In this document: positions 25,570 through 33,373 of the stretch, piece by piece
Position numbering within the stretch: position 1 is the first letter of the stretch
Layout of the letters: each line of letters starts with the position of its first letter
Assembly (NCBI GenBank): GCA_028285145.1
Contig: JANQQC010000017.1
Span: 1-64,000 of the forward strand
DNA length: 64,000 nucleotides
Direction: 5' to 3'
From: Hyphomonadaceae bacterium
GTDB taxonomy: Bacteria; Pseudomonadota; Alphaproteobacteria; Caulobacterales; Hyphomonadaceae
Position numbers and translations under genes: made by a program
Notes under the pieces: generated by a model
The model's database searches: none
Seen by the model: only the letters and a program-made list of their open reading frames with translations
What the model was told of the DNA's origin: nothing

Positions 25570-26421
25570 ATGAAGTGGTTGACCTTCCGGACTGCGGCTG
25601 GACCCCATGCTGGTTTCCTCGATGGCACTGACATCGTCGATCTTGGACCTGCACCTCTGCAGTCCTGGTTCGGGCGCGATGAGGCGGAGGCCCGTGCCAT
25701 GGACGGGCGACGGCTTCCCCTGACTGATGCCGACCTTATGCAGCCAATCGTCCGACCCGGGAAAATCCTAGGGATCGGCGTGAACTATGCTGACCATGCC
25801 AAGGAGAGCGTCAGCTTCACAAACCTGAAGGCTGGAGGCGTCCAGAAGTGGTTTGTGAAGCAGGCGACAGCCGCCAATGGTCCATATGATCCAGTTGAAC
25901 GCCCGGCCGTTTCGACCGACCTCGACTATGAAGGCGAGATCGTCGTGGTGATTGGAAAACGCGCCAGGCACGTGCCAGCGGCGCGAGCTCTGGAAGTCGT
26001 GGCGGGGTTTTGTGCGGGCTGTGATTACTCGGTCCGCGACTGGCAAAAGGCAAGCCCCACCGTGAACATGGGCAAAGGCTTCGACACGCACGCGCCGTTC
26101 GGTCCGTGGATCGCAACCACTGATGAACTCGGATCTATCGACGAAATTGGGGTACGCTGCTTTGTAAATGGTGAGCAACGCCAGTCAGGTACCGCCAGCC
26201 AGATGCTTGCATCCATTCCAGAGCAAATCGAGCACCTGTCGACCGCTTTCACACTGGAGCCCGGAGACGTGATCTTCACGGGGACACCAGCGGGTGTGGG
26301 TCAGGCCTTTGACCCGCCGCGCTTTGTATCGCCCGGCGACAAGGTTCGGGTTGAGGTCGACGGCGTCGGCTATATCGAGAACACGATTGTTCAGGGCGAT
26401 CGTCAGACCGTTATCGGGTAG
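25570..26421 (+). CDS. Fumarylacetoacetate hydrolase-family protein
   Basis: A 283-residue FAH-fold hydrolase/decarboxylase. ATG 25570 is used because it follows a GGAGGA site and gives MKWLTFRTAAG, the usual family start. The metal-binding residues appear in DLDYEGEIVVVIG and in DYSVRDWQK, and the GTPAGVG motif is late in the protein. Family members cleave or decarboxylate acyl pyruvates, 2-hydroxyhepta-diene-dioates and similar ring-cleavage products. The specific substrate is unknown. It is divergent from the GmrSD-like gene and 6 bases from the lipoprotein at 26428. Confidence 0.9.
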   Translation: MKWLTFRTAAGPHAGFLDGTDIVDLGPAPLQSWFGRDEAEARAMDGRRLPLTDADLMQPIVRPGKILGIGVNYADHAKESVSFTNLKAGGVQKWFVKQATAANGPYDPVERPAVSTDLDYEGEIVVVIGKRARHVPAARALEVVAGFCAGCDYSVRDWQKASPTVNMGKGFDTHAPFGPWIATTDELGSIDEIGVRCFVNGEQRQSGTASQMLASIPEQIEHLSTAFTLEPGDVIFTGTPAGVGQAFDPPRFVSPGDKVRVEVDGVGYIENTIVQGDRQTVIG

Positions 26422-26427
26422 CGCATA

Positions 26428-27153
26428 ATGAGAGGCGGATGGTTCGCAGCAGTCTTGATGCTCGGTGCCTGCACAGGCGAGGTTGCCGGAACGCAGCCAG
26501 ACTTTCCTGAAATCGGCCCGGCAGACTTTGCGCTGACAAGTTGCCATGTTCCGAGAGCAGAGCATGCATGTGTTCTTCTGTCTGCTGGTGGCAAACGATT
26601 GCTCATCAATGCGCCAGCCGGCATTGGCGACGCGTTGGGAGCGGATGTGCTGGTTATGCTCGATGCGATCCTCCTGACGGGGCTTTCGGCGCAGGAGACC
26701 GAAGGACTTGATGAAGTCCGCAATCGTGGCTGGACAGCCGGTCGGCTTGAACCGCTCAGGGTTTCCGGGCCAGCGGGTGTCGACCTGCTCGCGCGCGGCC
26801 TGAATGGCGGCTTCCAGACAGCAGATGCCGTCGCGCAGGTGACTGCCAATCCGCCCGGCGGGTTCGGCGCGGCCCTGATTGTGGCACGTGAGGGAGATGA
26901 TGGAGCCCGTTGGACGGCTTTTGACACCGGTGATCTGACAGCAGTCGCCGTTCCGGCGGGGCGTTTCCAGCAGGCCTACATCGTGAGCTATGGTGAAGTC
27001 AGCTTGTTGATCCGACCGTGCGATGTGGAATTGACGCGAGAGCTAGTGGCAGATTTTACGCTGACGTGTCCAAAGGACGCAGTGGAGGGCGATGTGTCCT
27101 GGCCGTTGGCTGACCCGGTCGTGTTTTTGGCGCGTTCGGAGGTTTCACCCTGA
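26428..27153 (+). CDS. Lipoprotein with degenerate metallo-beta-lactamase-like fold
   Basis: A 241-residue predicted lipoprotein (lipobox VLMLGAC, Cys15). The region 55-120 follows the order of MBL hydrolases: a strand like RLLINAPAGIGDAL, then LDAILLTGLSAQETEGL, then PLRVSGPAGVDLL. Where functional enzymes have T-H-x-H-x-D-H-x-x-G-L, this protein has TGLSAQETEGL (residues 84-94), so all zinc-ligand histidines are lost. It is therefore probably a non-catalytic relative, perhaps a periplasmic binding protein. It starts 6 bases after the FAH gene and is likely co-transcribed. No cognate partner is known. The fold assignment rests on pattern only. Confidence 0.65.
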   Translation: MRGGWFAAVLMLGACTGEVAGTQPDFPEIGPADFALTSCHVPRAEHACVLLSAGGKRLLINAPAGIGDALGADVLVMLDAILLTGLSAQETEGLDEVRNRGWTAGRLEPLRVSGPAGVDLLARGLNGGFQTADAVAQVTANPPGGFGAALIVAREGDDGARWTAFDTGDLTAVAVPAGRFQQAYIVSYGEVSLLIRPCDVELTRELVADFTLTCPKDAVEGDVSWPLADPVVFLARSEVSP

Positions 27154-27466
27154 AAAGATTTCGGGGCCCTGCCTCGCCCGCAGAGCCCCGATCCCCCAAT
27201 CGCCCCCGACAGAGCCCCATTCCGGGGCCGTGTCGCGTATTTGTCTGTGGAATTCGTAGGAACACGGAAGACGGGAGTCAAAACCCTGGGAGGGGAATCC
27301 CGCTATTGACGGCTATGTGTGGCGATTTCGTCACGCTAGAAAAAGGTCTGCCTCAAACTGTTCGTAGATTTGGCGCATTCCTCAAATCAGTTGTAATTCA
27401 AGCAATTCGTTAACTTCTTGGCGTCATTCGTTAAGATTAATTGTCCGAAAGCGGGGCTGGCGCGGC
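27154..27466. other. Intergenic region with GC-rich repeats, tipF promoter side
   Basis: 313 bases without a gene. It opens with TCGGGGC...GCCCCGA dyads and repeated GCCCC runs (about 27160-27230), possibly terminating the lipoprotein transcript. From 27360 it is AT-richer with TTAA half-sites at 27410-27413, 27431-27434 and 27437-27440. These TTAA spacings do not match the CtrA TTAA-N7-TTAA consensus. I see nothing stronger. Confidence 0.45.
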
Positions 27467-28696
27467 ATGACAATCTTATTGTTCCTTATCTATGCAGCGC
27501 TTGGCGGCGCAGCGGGATGGGGGCTATTTACCTATACAACCATTGGCTTGCCCGTTTCCGTGGCCGGCGGCGCAATCATTACAGCGCTGTTAGGACAAGT
27601 GCATTTGTTGGCGACGCGAGGCGGAAAACAGAATGAGATTGAGGACCGTCTCAGCGCCATCGAGCGTGCCCAGCGCGATGCGGGCGAGCGCGTCAGTGTC
27701 GTCGAGGCCCGCACCGAAGCGGTGGAAGCCACGCTGAAGCATGAGCTGACGGAGCGCCGCGATGCGCTTGTGAGCGAGATGAAACAGCTCGAAAGCCTGA
27801 TTGAGCGCCTGTCGAAGAGTTTCGAGGCCCGCCTCTCATCAGAAACCACGGCTGCCCATGTTGCGCCCCAGGAAGATGCGGTCCTGCGCGCTGTCAAAGT
27901 TGCGCTTCAGGATGGCCGTGTCGATCTCCATCTCCAGCCAATCGTATCGCTGCCGCAGCGCCGGGTTGCTTTCTATGAAGGGTTCACGCGCCTTAGGCGG
28001 CCGGACGGCTCCCTGATCCTTCCCGCCGAGTTCCTCGACGCCGCGCGCCGCGCCGGGCTGATGGGCGTCATCGACAATATGACCCTGTTCCGCTGTGTGC
28101 AGATTGTCCGCCGGCTGGCTGAGCGTGATCGCCGGGTTGGCGTTTTCTGCAACATTGCGGCGGCGTCTCTAGAAGATGATCAGTTCTTCCCGCTCTTCTT
28201 GGAGCACATGGCTGAGAACAAGGATCTTTGCGGCTCCGTGATCTTCGAAATCCGCGCAGACCGGTTCGAGACGCGTTCCCGCAAGATGCGCGAGAACATG
28301 GACAAGCTGACGGCGCTTGGTTTCCGCTTCTCCATTGATCACGCAGCAGATCTCGCCATTGATCTCCCGCGCCTGCAAGATGCCGGTGTGCGATTTGTGA
28401 AGATGAATGGCGGTACGCTGATCAATCACCTGCGCGACCCGGCGGGCACCCGCCCGCTCTCCTCGGTGACGCGTCGCTTGAACGGCGAAGACGTCTCAGC
28501 GGTTTTTTCACGCTATGGCGTGACGCTGATCGCGGAGAAGATCGAAGATGAGGCAAGCGTTCTGGAAGTGCTCGAATATGAGATTCCTTACGGGCAGGGG
28601 CATGTCTTTGGCGCACCGCGCCCGATCAAGTCATCGCTGATGGAAGAGACGGCTCCATCAGCCGATTTCGTGCGCCGGATTGGGGCCTTTGGCTAG
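27467..28696 (+). CDS. tipF: TipF-like polarity protein with degenerate EAL domain
   Basis: A 409-residue protein with two N-terminal membrane segments (about 3-20 and 29-49), a coiled coil at roughly 53-125, and an EAL-like domain from about 138 to 400. The domain is degenerate: the EAL signature is replaced by YEGFTRLR (E171-G-F), and the later DDFGTG-type metal site by a non-acidic IDHAAD segment. It therefore should not hydrolyse c-di-GMP but may bind it. Caulobacter TipF has the same architecture: membrane anchor, coiled coil and catalytically dead EAL. It recruits flagellar factors to the new pole in a c-di-GMP-dependent way. Homology is inferred from architecture, not from a search. 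Confidence 0.75.
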   Translation: MTILLFLIYAALGGAAGWGLFTYTTIGLPVSVAGGAIITALLGQVHLLATRGGKQNEIEDRLSAIERAQRDAGERVSVVEARTEAVEATLKHELTERRDALVSEMKQLESLIERLSKSFEARLSSETTAAHVAPQEDAVLRAVKVALQDGRVDLHLQPIVSLPQRRVAFYEGFTRLRRPDGSLILPAEFLDAARRAGLMGVIDNMTLFRCVQIVRRLAERDRRVGVFCNIAAASLEDDQFFPLFLEHMAENKDLCGSVIFEIRADRFETRSRKMRENMDKLTALGFRFSIDHAADLAIDLPRLQDAGVRFVKMNGGTLINHLRDPAGTRPLSSVTRRLNGEDVSAVFSRYGVTLIAEKIEDEASVLEVLEYEIPYGQGHVFGAPRPIKSSLMEETAPSADFVRRIGAFG

Positions 28697-29120
28697 CGAA
28701 GCGCCCTTTCGGGACGAGGCTGCCTCCAAGATCGAAGACGGCTCAGCTCGGCGCTTTCTGATCGCATCGATTGCGGCGCTGACTGCCGATCTCGTCTTAA
28801 CGCTCATCCTGCGCGAGGCAACGTCGCTCTCGCTTGCTGCGTCTGCGGCCATGTCCTTCGTTATTGTCGGCGCATTCTTCTACTTCATCCACGAGTTCTG
28901 GACGTTCCGGCGAGCCGGGTCAGGTGCGTCGGCGAAACGCCTCGTCCAGAATCTAAGCGTGCTGGCGGCAGCCTTTGTCAGCCGCATTGCCACCATTGGA
29001 TGTCTCGAGCTGTGGCACACACCCGGCATCGCGCTCGGTGCGATTTACTTCCTTGTCGGCGCGGGCGTTTCATTCAGCGTGAATTATCTCGCCAACCGCT
29101 TTTGGGTGTTCCAGGGCTGA
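28680..29120 (+). CDS. GtrA-family membrane protein
   Basis: A 146-residue protein with four predicted membrane segments, matching GtrA (PF04138). The EFWTFRR and NYLANRFWVF signatures frame the second half. GtrA-like proteins are thought to help move lipid-linked sugars such as undecaprenyl-phosphate glucose across the membrane, or to assist modification of O-antigen or teichoic-type glycans. No ATG lies near the start: TTG 28680, inside tipF's 3' end (17 bases of overlap), and TTG 28689 are the candidates. It is probably translated by coupling. The short overlap with tipF suggests joint expression, linking polarity and envelope glycans (inference). Confidence 0.78.
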   Translation: MGPLASEAPFRDEAASKIEDGSARRFLIASIAALTADLVLTLILREATSLSLAASAAMSFVIVGAFFYFIHEFWTFRRAGSGASAKRLVQNLSVLAAAFVSRIATIGCLELWHTPGIALGAIYFLVGAGVSFSVNYLANRFWVFQG

Positions 29121-29897
29121 TTAGCGATTGTTGAAGTGCGGTGTGCGTTTCTCGACGAAGGCTTCCATGCCTTCCTTCTGATCCTCGGTTGCGAACAGAG
29201 AATGGAAGAGGCGGCGCTCGAACATGATGCCATGCGAGAGAGGTGTCTCGTAAGCGACGTTCACCATTTCCTTTGTCATCATCGCTGTGGCGCGCGGCAG
29301 CGCGGCAATCTTCTTAGCGACAGATTTTGCTTCATCGACCAGTTCATCGACCGGGACGATCCGGCTAACCAGGCCACAACGTTCTGCCTCTTCTGCGTCC
29401 ATCATGCGGCCTGTGAGGCACATCTCCATGGCTTTGGACTTGCCGACAAAGCGTGTCAGGCGCTGGGTGCCGCCAGCGCCCGGTGAAACGCCTATCGTGA
29501 TTTCTGGTTGACCGAATTTTGCATTGTCCGCGGCAAGGATGAAGTCGCACATCATCGCAAGCTCGCATCCACCGCCGAGGGCATAGCCCGACACGGCTGC
29601 AATGAGGGGTTTGCGGGTGCGCGAAGCGCGCTCCCAGTTTCGCGTGATGAAGTCCGTATAGTAGGCGTCCATATAGGATAGCTCGCGCATTTCCTTAATA
29701 TCTGCGCCGGCCGCGAACGCCTTCTTTGAGCCGGTAATCACGATGCAACCGACGCTTTCATCTGCTTCGAAACGGTCGAGGGCTGCAGTGAGCTCGTCCA
29801 TGAGCTGATTGTTGAAGGCGTTCAGCGCGTCTGGACGATTCAACGTGATCAGCGCGACGCCATCCTCGGCGTCCGCAATGAGAGTTTCATAAGCCAT
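29121..29897 (-). CDS. Enoyl-CoA hydratase (crotonase family)
   Basis: A 258-residue short-chain enoyl-CoA hydratase. The start at 29897 (MAYETLIADAEDG) has AAGAAGGA upstream; the longer frame to 29999 is unsupported. Both catalytic glutamates are in place, in ALGGGCELAM and FGQPEITIG, with the AAGADIKEM oxyanion region and VSPGAGGTQRL. This is close to FadB-type/PaaF hydratases of beta-oxidation, converting trans-2-enoyl-CoA to 3-hydroxyacyl-CoA. It is convergent with the GtrA gene (adjacent stops) and divergent from the MBL hydrolase. Confidence 0.92.
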   Translation of the reverse strand: MAYETLIADAEDGVALITLNRPDALNAFNNQLMDELTAALDRFEADESVGCIVITGSKKAFAAGADIKEMRELSYMDAYYTDFITRNWERASRTRKPLIAAVSGYALGGGCELAMMCDFILAADNAKFGQPEITIGVSPGAGGTQRLTRFVGKSKAMEMCLTGRMMDAEEAERCGLVSRIVPVDELVDEAKSVAKKIAALPRATAMMTKEMVNVAYETPLSHGIMFERRLFHSLFATEDQKEGMEAFVEKRTPHFNNR

Positions 29898-30092
29898 GGG
29901 GGACGTCCTTCTTGGCGGTTGGGTGTGCGGCATCGGTATCTTGGTTGCTTTGTCGCGCCCGTTTGCCTGCATCTGATGGTTTAGCGGGTTCAACAGCACT
30001 GAAGGTTACCCGCTCGTCAACCTTGTTCGCCACTCACGACCTTGATCTGAGCCCGCTTTCCCCATCGTCACGATTGGCCAGTTGGGCTCCGC

Positions 30093-31166
30093 ATGCGAGA
30101 AAACGGCATGGATGGTTTTGCAGGAAAGACCTCGGGGCGCGGCGGACTGACCTATCCCTGGGGCGAGGAAACGCCGGTTGTTGGCGAGACAATGGAAGTC
30201 GCGCCGGGCGTGCATTGGGTACGGATGCCGCTGCCGTTTTCGCTACAGTGGATCAATCTCTGGCTAATCGACGACGGGAAAAGCTGGACGGTCGTCGATA
30301 CCGGCATGCCTATGGACGAGACCAAGGCGGCCTGGCGCAAGATTGTGGAAGACGTTTGCGAGGGCCGTCCGATCTCCCGGGTGATCGTCACGCATATGCA
30401 TCCTGACCATGTCGGCAATGCTGGCTGGTTCCATCGCAAATATGGCGCGGAGCTATGGATGAGCCGGCTGGAGTACATTTCCTGCCGCATGTTGCTTGCA
30501 GATACAGGCCGTGAGGCACCCCAGGCCGGGCTCGACTTCTACAGGCGCGCCGGTTGGGAAAAGGATTCCATCGAAAACTACAAGGCGCGTTTCGGCGGCT
30601 TTGGCCGGGCTGTCAGCCAGATGCCAGATGCCTATCGTCGCCTGTCGGATGGGCAGACATTCGAAATGGCTGGCGAAACCTGGCGCGTTATTGTCGGAAA
30701 TGGGCACTCACCAGAGCATGCCTGCTTGTTCTGTCCTGCGCTGAACGTCGTGATCTCCGGCGACCAGCTCTTGCCCAAGATATCCTCGAACGTATCAGTT
30801 TTCCCGACCGAGCCCGCAGGCGACCCGCTGAAGGACTGGCTGGACAGCTGTGAGAAACTGAAACGAGAATTGCCCGAAGACGTGCTCGTATTGCCAGCTC
30901 ATAACGAGCCGTTTCACGGAGCCCATAAGCGGCTTGATGCGCTCATTCACGGGCATGATGTGGCGTTGAAACGCCTGCTTCAGCGACTGTCCGAACCGAA
31001 GCGAGTGATCGATGTGTTCCCGGCGATCTTTGGCCGCAAGATCGGCGCGGATGTTCTCAGCATGGCGACCGGCGAAGCGCTGGCGCATCTCAACTATCTG
31101 ATCGAGCGCGACGAGGTTCTAAAGGAGACCGGCCCCGATGGAGTCGATCTCTACAGAGCAGCCTGA
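30093..31166 (+). CDS. MBL-fold metallohydrolase
   Basis: A functional-looking metallo-beta-lactamase-fold hydrolase of 357 residues (352 if started at ATG 30108). The full zinc motif THMHPDHVG is seen, with VGNGHSPEHACLF (third His site), SGDQLLPK (bridging Asp) and PAHNEPFHG (final His). The C-terminal 70 residues are helical and resemble the winged-helix tail of LACTB2-type and glyoxalase-II-related enzymes. The substrate is unknown; some relatives hydrolyse lactones or nucleic acid ends. It is divergent from the enoyl-CoA hydratase gene. Confidence 0.87.
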   Translation: MRENGMDGFAGKTSGRGGLTYPWGEETPVVGETMEVAPGVHWVRMPLPFSLQWINLWLIDDGKSWTVVDTGMPMDETKAAWRKIVEDVCEGRPISRVIVTHMHPDHVGNAGWFHRKYGAELWMSRLEYISCRMLLADTGREAPQAGLDFYRRAGWEKDSIENYKARFGGFGRAVSQMPDAYRRLSDGQTFEMAGETWRVIVGNGHSPEHACLFCPALNVVISGDQLLPKISSNVSVFPTEPAGDPLKDWLDSCEKLKRELPEDVLVLPAHNEPFHGAHKRLDALIHGHDVALKRLLQRLSEPKRVIDVFPAIFGRKIGADVLSMATGEALAHLNYLIERDEVLKETGPDGVDLYRAA

Positions 31167-31238
31167 TCAGATCATCGTCATCGCGCTGACGTAATTCGTG
31201 GTTTAGAACCGAGTTGAAGCGGTCTGCGGGAGTCGATA

Positions 31239-31499
31239 ATGGCGCAATCTACAAGGGGCTGGTTTTCAGTCGGCATGGGTCTGATCATCGCGGCTGGTGG
31301 AGTCTATGGTCTGGCTATGCTGCTCGGCGTGAGCTTTGCGATCGGAGCGGCAACGCAGGAAGCAGGCGCGCCTGTATTGCTTGTGCTTGCAGTTCCCGGC
31401 ATGGGTGCCATCGGTTTTCTGATCCTGCTGCTAAAAGTCATCGTCGACAGGGTGGGCAATGCGGAAGACGACCATTATTCCAAGACCGTCGACCAATAG
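31239..31499 (+). CDS. Small two-helix membrane protein
   Basis: An 86-residue protein of unknown function with two hydrophobic segments (about 10-34 and 43-67) and an acidic tail ending DDHYSKTVDQ. GGGAG precedes the ATG. It is followed 9 bases later by the YbjQ-like gene, which in turn overlaps lepB, so the three form a tight operon. A role near protein secretion or metal handling can only be guessed from position. Confidence 0.7.
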   Translation: MAQSTRGWFSVGMGLIIAAGGVYGLAMLLGVSFAIGAATQEAGAPVLLVLAVPGMGAIGFLILLLKVIVDRVGNAEDDHYSKTVDQ

Positions 31500-31508
31500 G
31501 AGTCCGCC

Positions 31509-31823
31509 TTGATCGTTACCATGACTGACACCCTGCCGGGGCATGAGATCGCTCACATCATCGGGACGGCACGTGGCAATGTCGTGCGTGCACGGTTCTT
31601 CGGCAGGGATATCATGGCCGGTCTTCGCAGCATTGTCGGCGGCGAGGTGCCTGAGTACACCAAGCTCATGGCCGAGGCGCGCGAACAGGCAATTGACCGT
31701 ATGATCTCTCATGCTCGCCTTCAGGGGGCCGATGCTGTCGTGTCGATGCGCCTGACGACATCCATGATCATGTCCGGCTCCGCGGAGATTCTGGCCTACG
31801 GAACGGCGGTCCGCCTGAAATGA
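31509..31823 (+). CDS. YbjQ/UPF0145-family protein
   Basis: A 104-residue protein of the YbjQ (UPF0145) family, suggested to bind heavy metals in some annotations. The core pattern TLPGHEIAHIIGTARGNVVRAR, DIMAGLRSIVGGEVPEYTKLM and GADAVVSMRLTTSM matches E. coli YbjQ, a pentamer-forming fold. TTG 31509 is the likely start: AGGAG at 31499-31503 is 5 bases away, and the longer N-terminus aligns better than the internal ATG at 31521. Its stop overlaps the lepB start by 4 bases (ATGA). Confidence 0.85.
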   Translation: MIVTMTDTLPGHEIAHIIGTARGNVVRARFFGRDIMAGLRSIVGGEVPEYTKLMAEAREQAIDRMISHARLQGADAVVSMRLTTSMIMSGSAEILAYGTAVRLK

Positions 31824-32665
31824 GCGAGAAGGCCGCCGAAACCGAAGCAGGACCCCTGACGCTGGCCGACCGCATTAAGCGCGAAGCCCGTGAATGGGGA
31901 CAGACGCTGGCGGTCTTCGTACCGGCCTTCTTTTTGTTCTCGCTGATTTTCTTCGAGCAGCGTGTGATTCCGTCCGAGAGCATGGTGCCCAACCTGCAGG
32001 TTGGTGACCGGGTCGCTGTTAATAAGATGGCCTATGGCTATGGCCGCTATTCCATCCCGTGGGGCATAGACCGTATCCTTCCAGTGGGCGAAGGACGCTT
32101 CTTTGCACGGACGCCGGAGCGCGGTGACGTGGCGGTCTTCATGCACACACATACGCGGCGCGTGATGATCAAGCGTGTGATTGGCCTGCCCGGAGACCGC
32201 GTTCAGCTTCGCAACGAGCAGCTTTTCCTGAACGGTGGACCGGTCGATACTGAGTTTCAGGGGCGGCTTCGCTATGTTCCCCACAAGGACACGATGGTGG
32301 TCACGGCTCGCGAAACGCGCGAGTCGATTGGCGACAAATCCTGGCTGTCGCATCAATGGCAGGCGGGAACCGCGCTGGATACGACAGCAGAGTTTATCGT
32401 CCCGGACGGGCACATCTTTTTCATGGGCGACAATCGTGACAACTCGACCGACGCGCGCGCGTTGTCCGGGCACTGTCCACCCGTGAACGGCATTGTGTCA
32501 GAGGCTGGATGCGGTCCGCGTGTTGATCCGGAAGATGCATCCGTCGGGTTTGTTCCAATGGATCATCTCATCGGTCGTGCGGAGACCGTCATTTTCACGT
32601 TCCACAGGTGTAAGCGGCAAGAAGGTCTCGATTGCCCGCCAAAGCGCCTTTGGAAGGGTCTCTAG
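31820..32665 (+). CDS. lepB: Signal peptidase I
   Basis: Membrane-bound signal peptidase I, 281 residues, which removes signal peptides from Sec- and Tat-exported proteins at the periplasmic side. One membrane segment spans about 28-46. The catalytic serine is S54 (PSESMVP), the general-base lysine is K118 (VMIKRVIGLPGD), and box E is GDNRDNSTDAR. A 40-residue insertion before box E and the Cys-containing tail (GHCPPV, GCGPR, HRCKR) resemble alphaproteobacterial enzymes. It overlaps the YbjQ-like gene by 4 bases, implying translational coupling. It may be one of more than one LepB in the genome. Confidence 0.94.
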   Translation: MSEKAAETEAGPLTLADRIKREAREWGQTLAVFVPAFFLFSLIFFEQRVIPSESMVPNLQVGDRVAVNKMAYGYGRYSIPWGIDRILPVGEGRFFARTPERGDVAVFMHTHTRRVMIKRVIGLPGDRVQLRNEQLFLNGGPVDTEFQGRLRYVPHKDTMVVTARETRESIGDKSWLSHQWQAGTALDTTAEFIVPDGHIFFMGDNRDNSTDARALSGHCPPVNGIVSEAGCGPRVDPEDASVGFVPMDHLIGRAETVIFTFHRCKRQEGLDCPPKRLWKGL

Positions 32666-32764
32666 ACTGGGAACGGGCGCTTGCGGAGGGGTAGCAACCG
32701 CTTTAGGTCGGCACGACGCGCTAAGGCGTTTGACACGACACAGATCGGGGAAACTAAACAGTCG

Positions 32765-33373
32765 ATGACGGCCAATACGTCTCCCTCTGGCGGCTCCACG
32801 CGCGGCCCGATTATTGTGTCTCGTCACGGGCGGCCGGCGCTCGATCGAAGTGCAAGGCCCCGGCTCGGTTGGCGAGACTATGTCGACTGGTGGGCCCGAT
32901 ATGAGAAAAGCAGCCTGGCTGAGGGCCAGGTCGCTCCAGACGATCTGAAGGCCGTCGTTGCTGATGCCGAGAAAGTTCTGTCTTCAATCCGTCCGCGTGC
33001 TCTCGAAACGGCGCAGAGCGCGGCTCCCGGACGCGAGGTGGAGCAGGACGGCGTGTTCAACGAGGCTCCTTTGCCACCGCCTTACATCCCCGGGGTGAAG
33101 TATCTGCCAAAGACCTGGAACATTCTGGCGCGCGTGGCATGGCTGAATGGCCATGCGATGGAAGGGGAGAGTGTGTCCGAAGCCCGTATTCGGGCGGCGC
33201 AAGCGGCAGCGCGGCTTCATCAGGAAAGCGAAGTTGGCAAGATCTATGTAGCGGCCCATGGCTGGTTCAATCGCATGATGCGGCCTGAACTGCGGAAGAT
33301 TGGCTGGCGCTGCACCCGCGATGGCGGCGATGGCTATTGGAGCTATCGCATCTATGAGTGGCCCGAGGATTAG
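32765..33373 (+). CDS. Histidine phosphatase-like (phosphoglycerate mutase) protein
   Basis: A 202-residue protein with the RHG motif of the histidine phosphatase superfamily (IVSRHGRPALD) and a later AAHGWFN, which supplies the second histidine. Between them lies an acidic pair region (ALETAQSAAPGREVEQD). The start at 32765 (MTANTSPSGG) is preferred; a longer frame from 32681 has no support. No further catalytic residue is clear from sequence, so the phosphatase activity and substrate are uncertain. It overlaps the convergent Mrp gene by 4 bases. Confidence 0.75.
   Translation: MTANTSPSGGSTRGPIIVSRHGRPALDRSARPRLGWRDYVDWWARYEKSSLAEGQVAPDDLKAVVADAEKVLSSIRPRALETAQSAAPGREVEQDGVFNEAPLPPPYIPGVKYLPKTWNILARVAWLNGHAMEGESVSEARIRAAQAAARLHQESEVGKIYVAAHGWFNRMMRPELRKIGWRCTRDGGDGYWSYRIYEWPED

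Noticed and set aside
27400..27445. TTAA motifs upstream of tipF as CtrA sites
   Set aside because: The TTAA boxes are not spaced by 7 bases, so they do not match the CtrA consensus.
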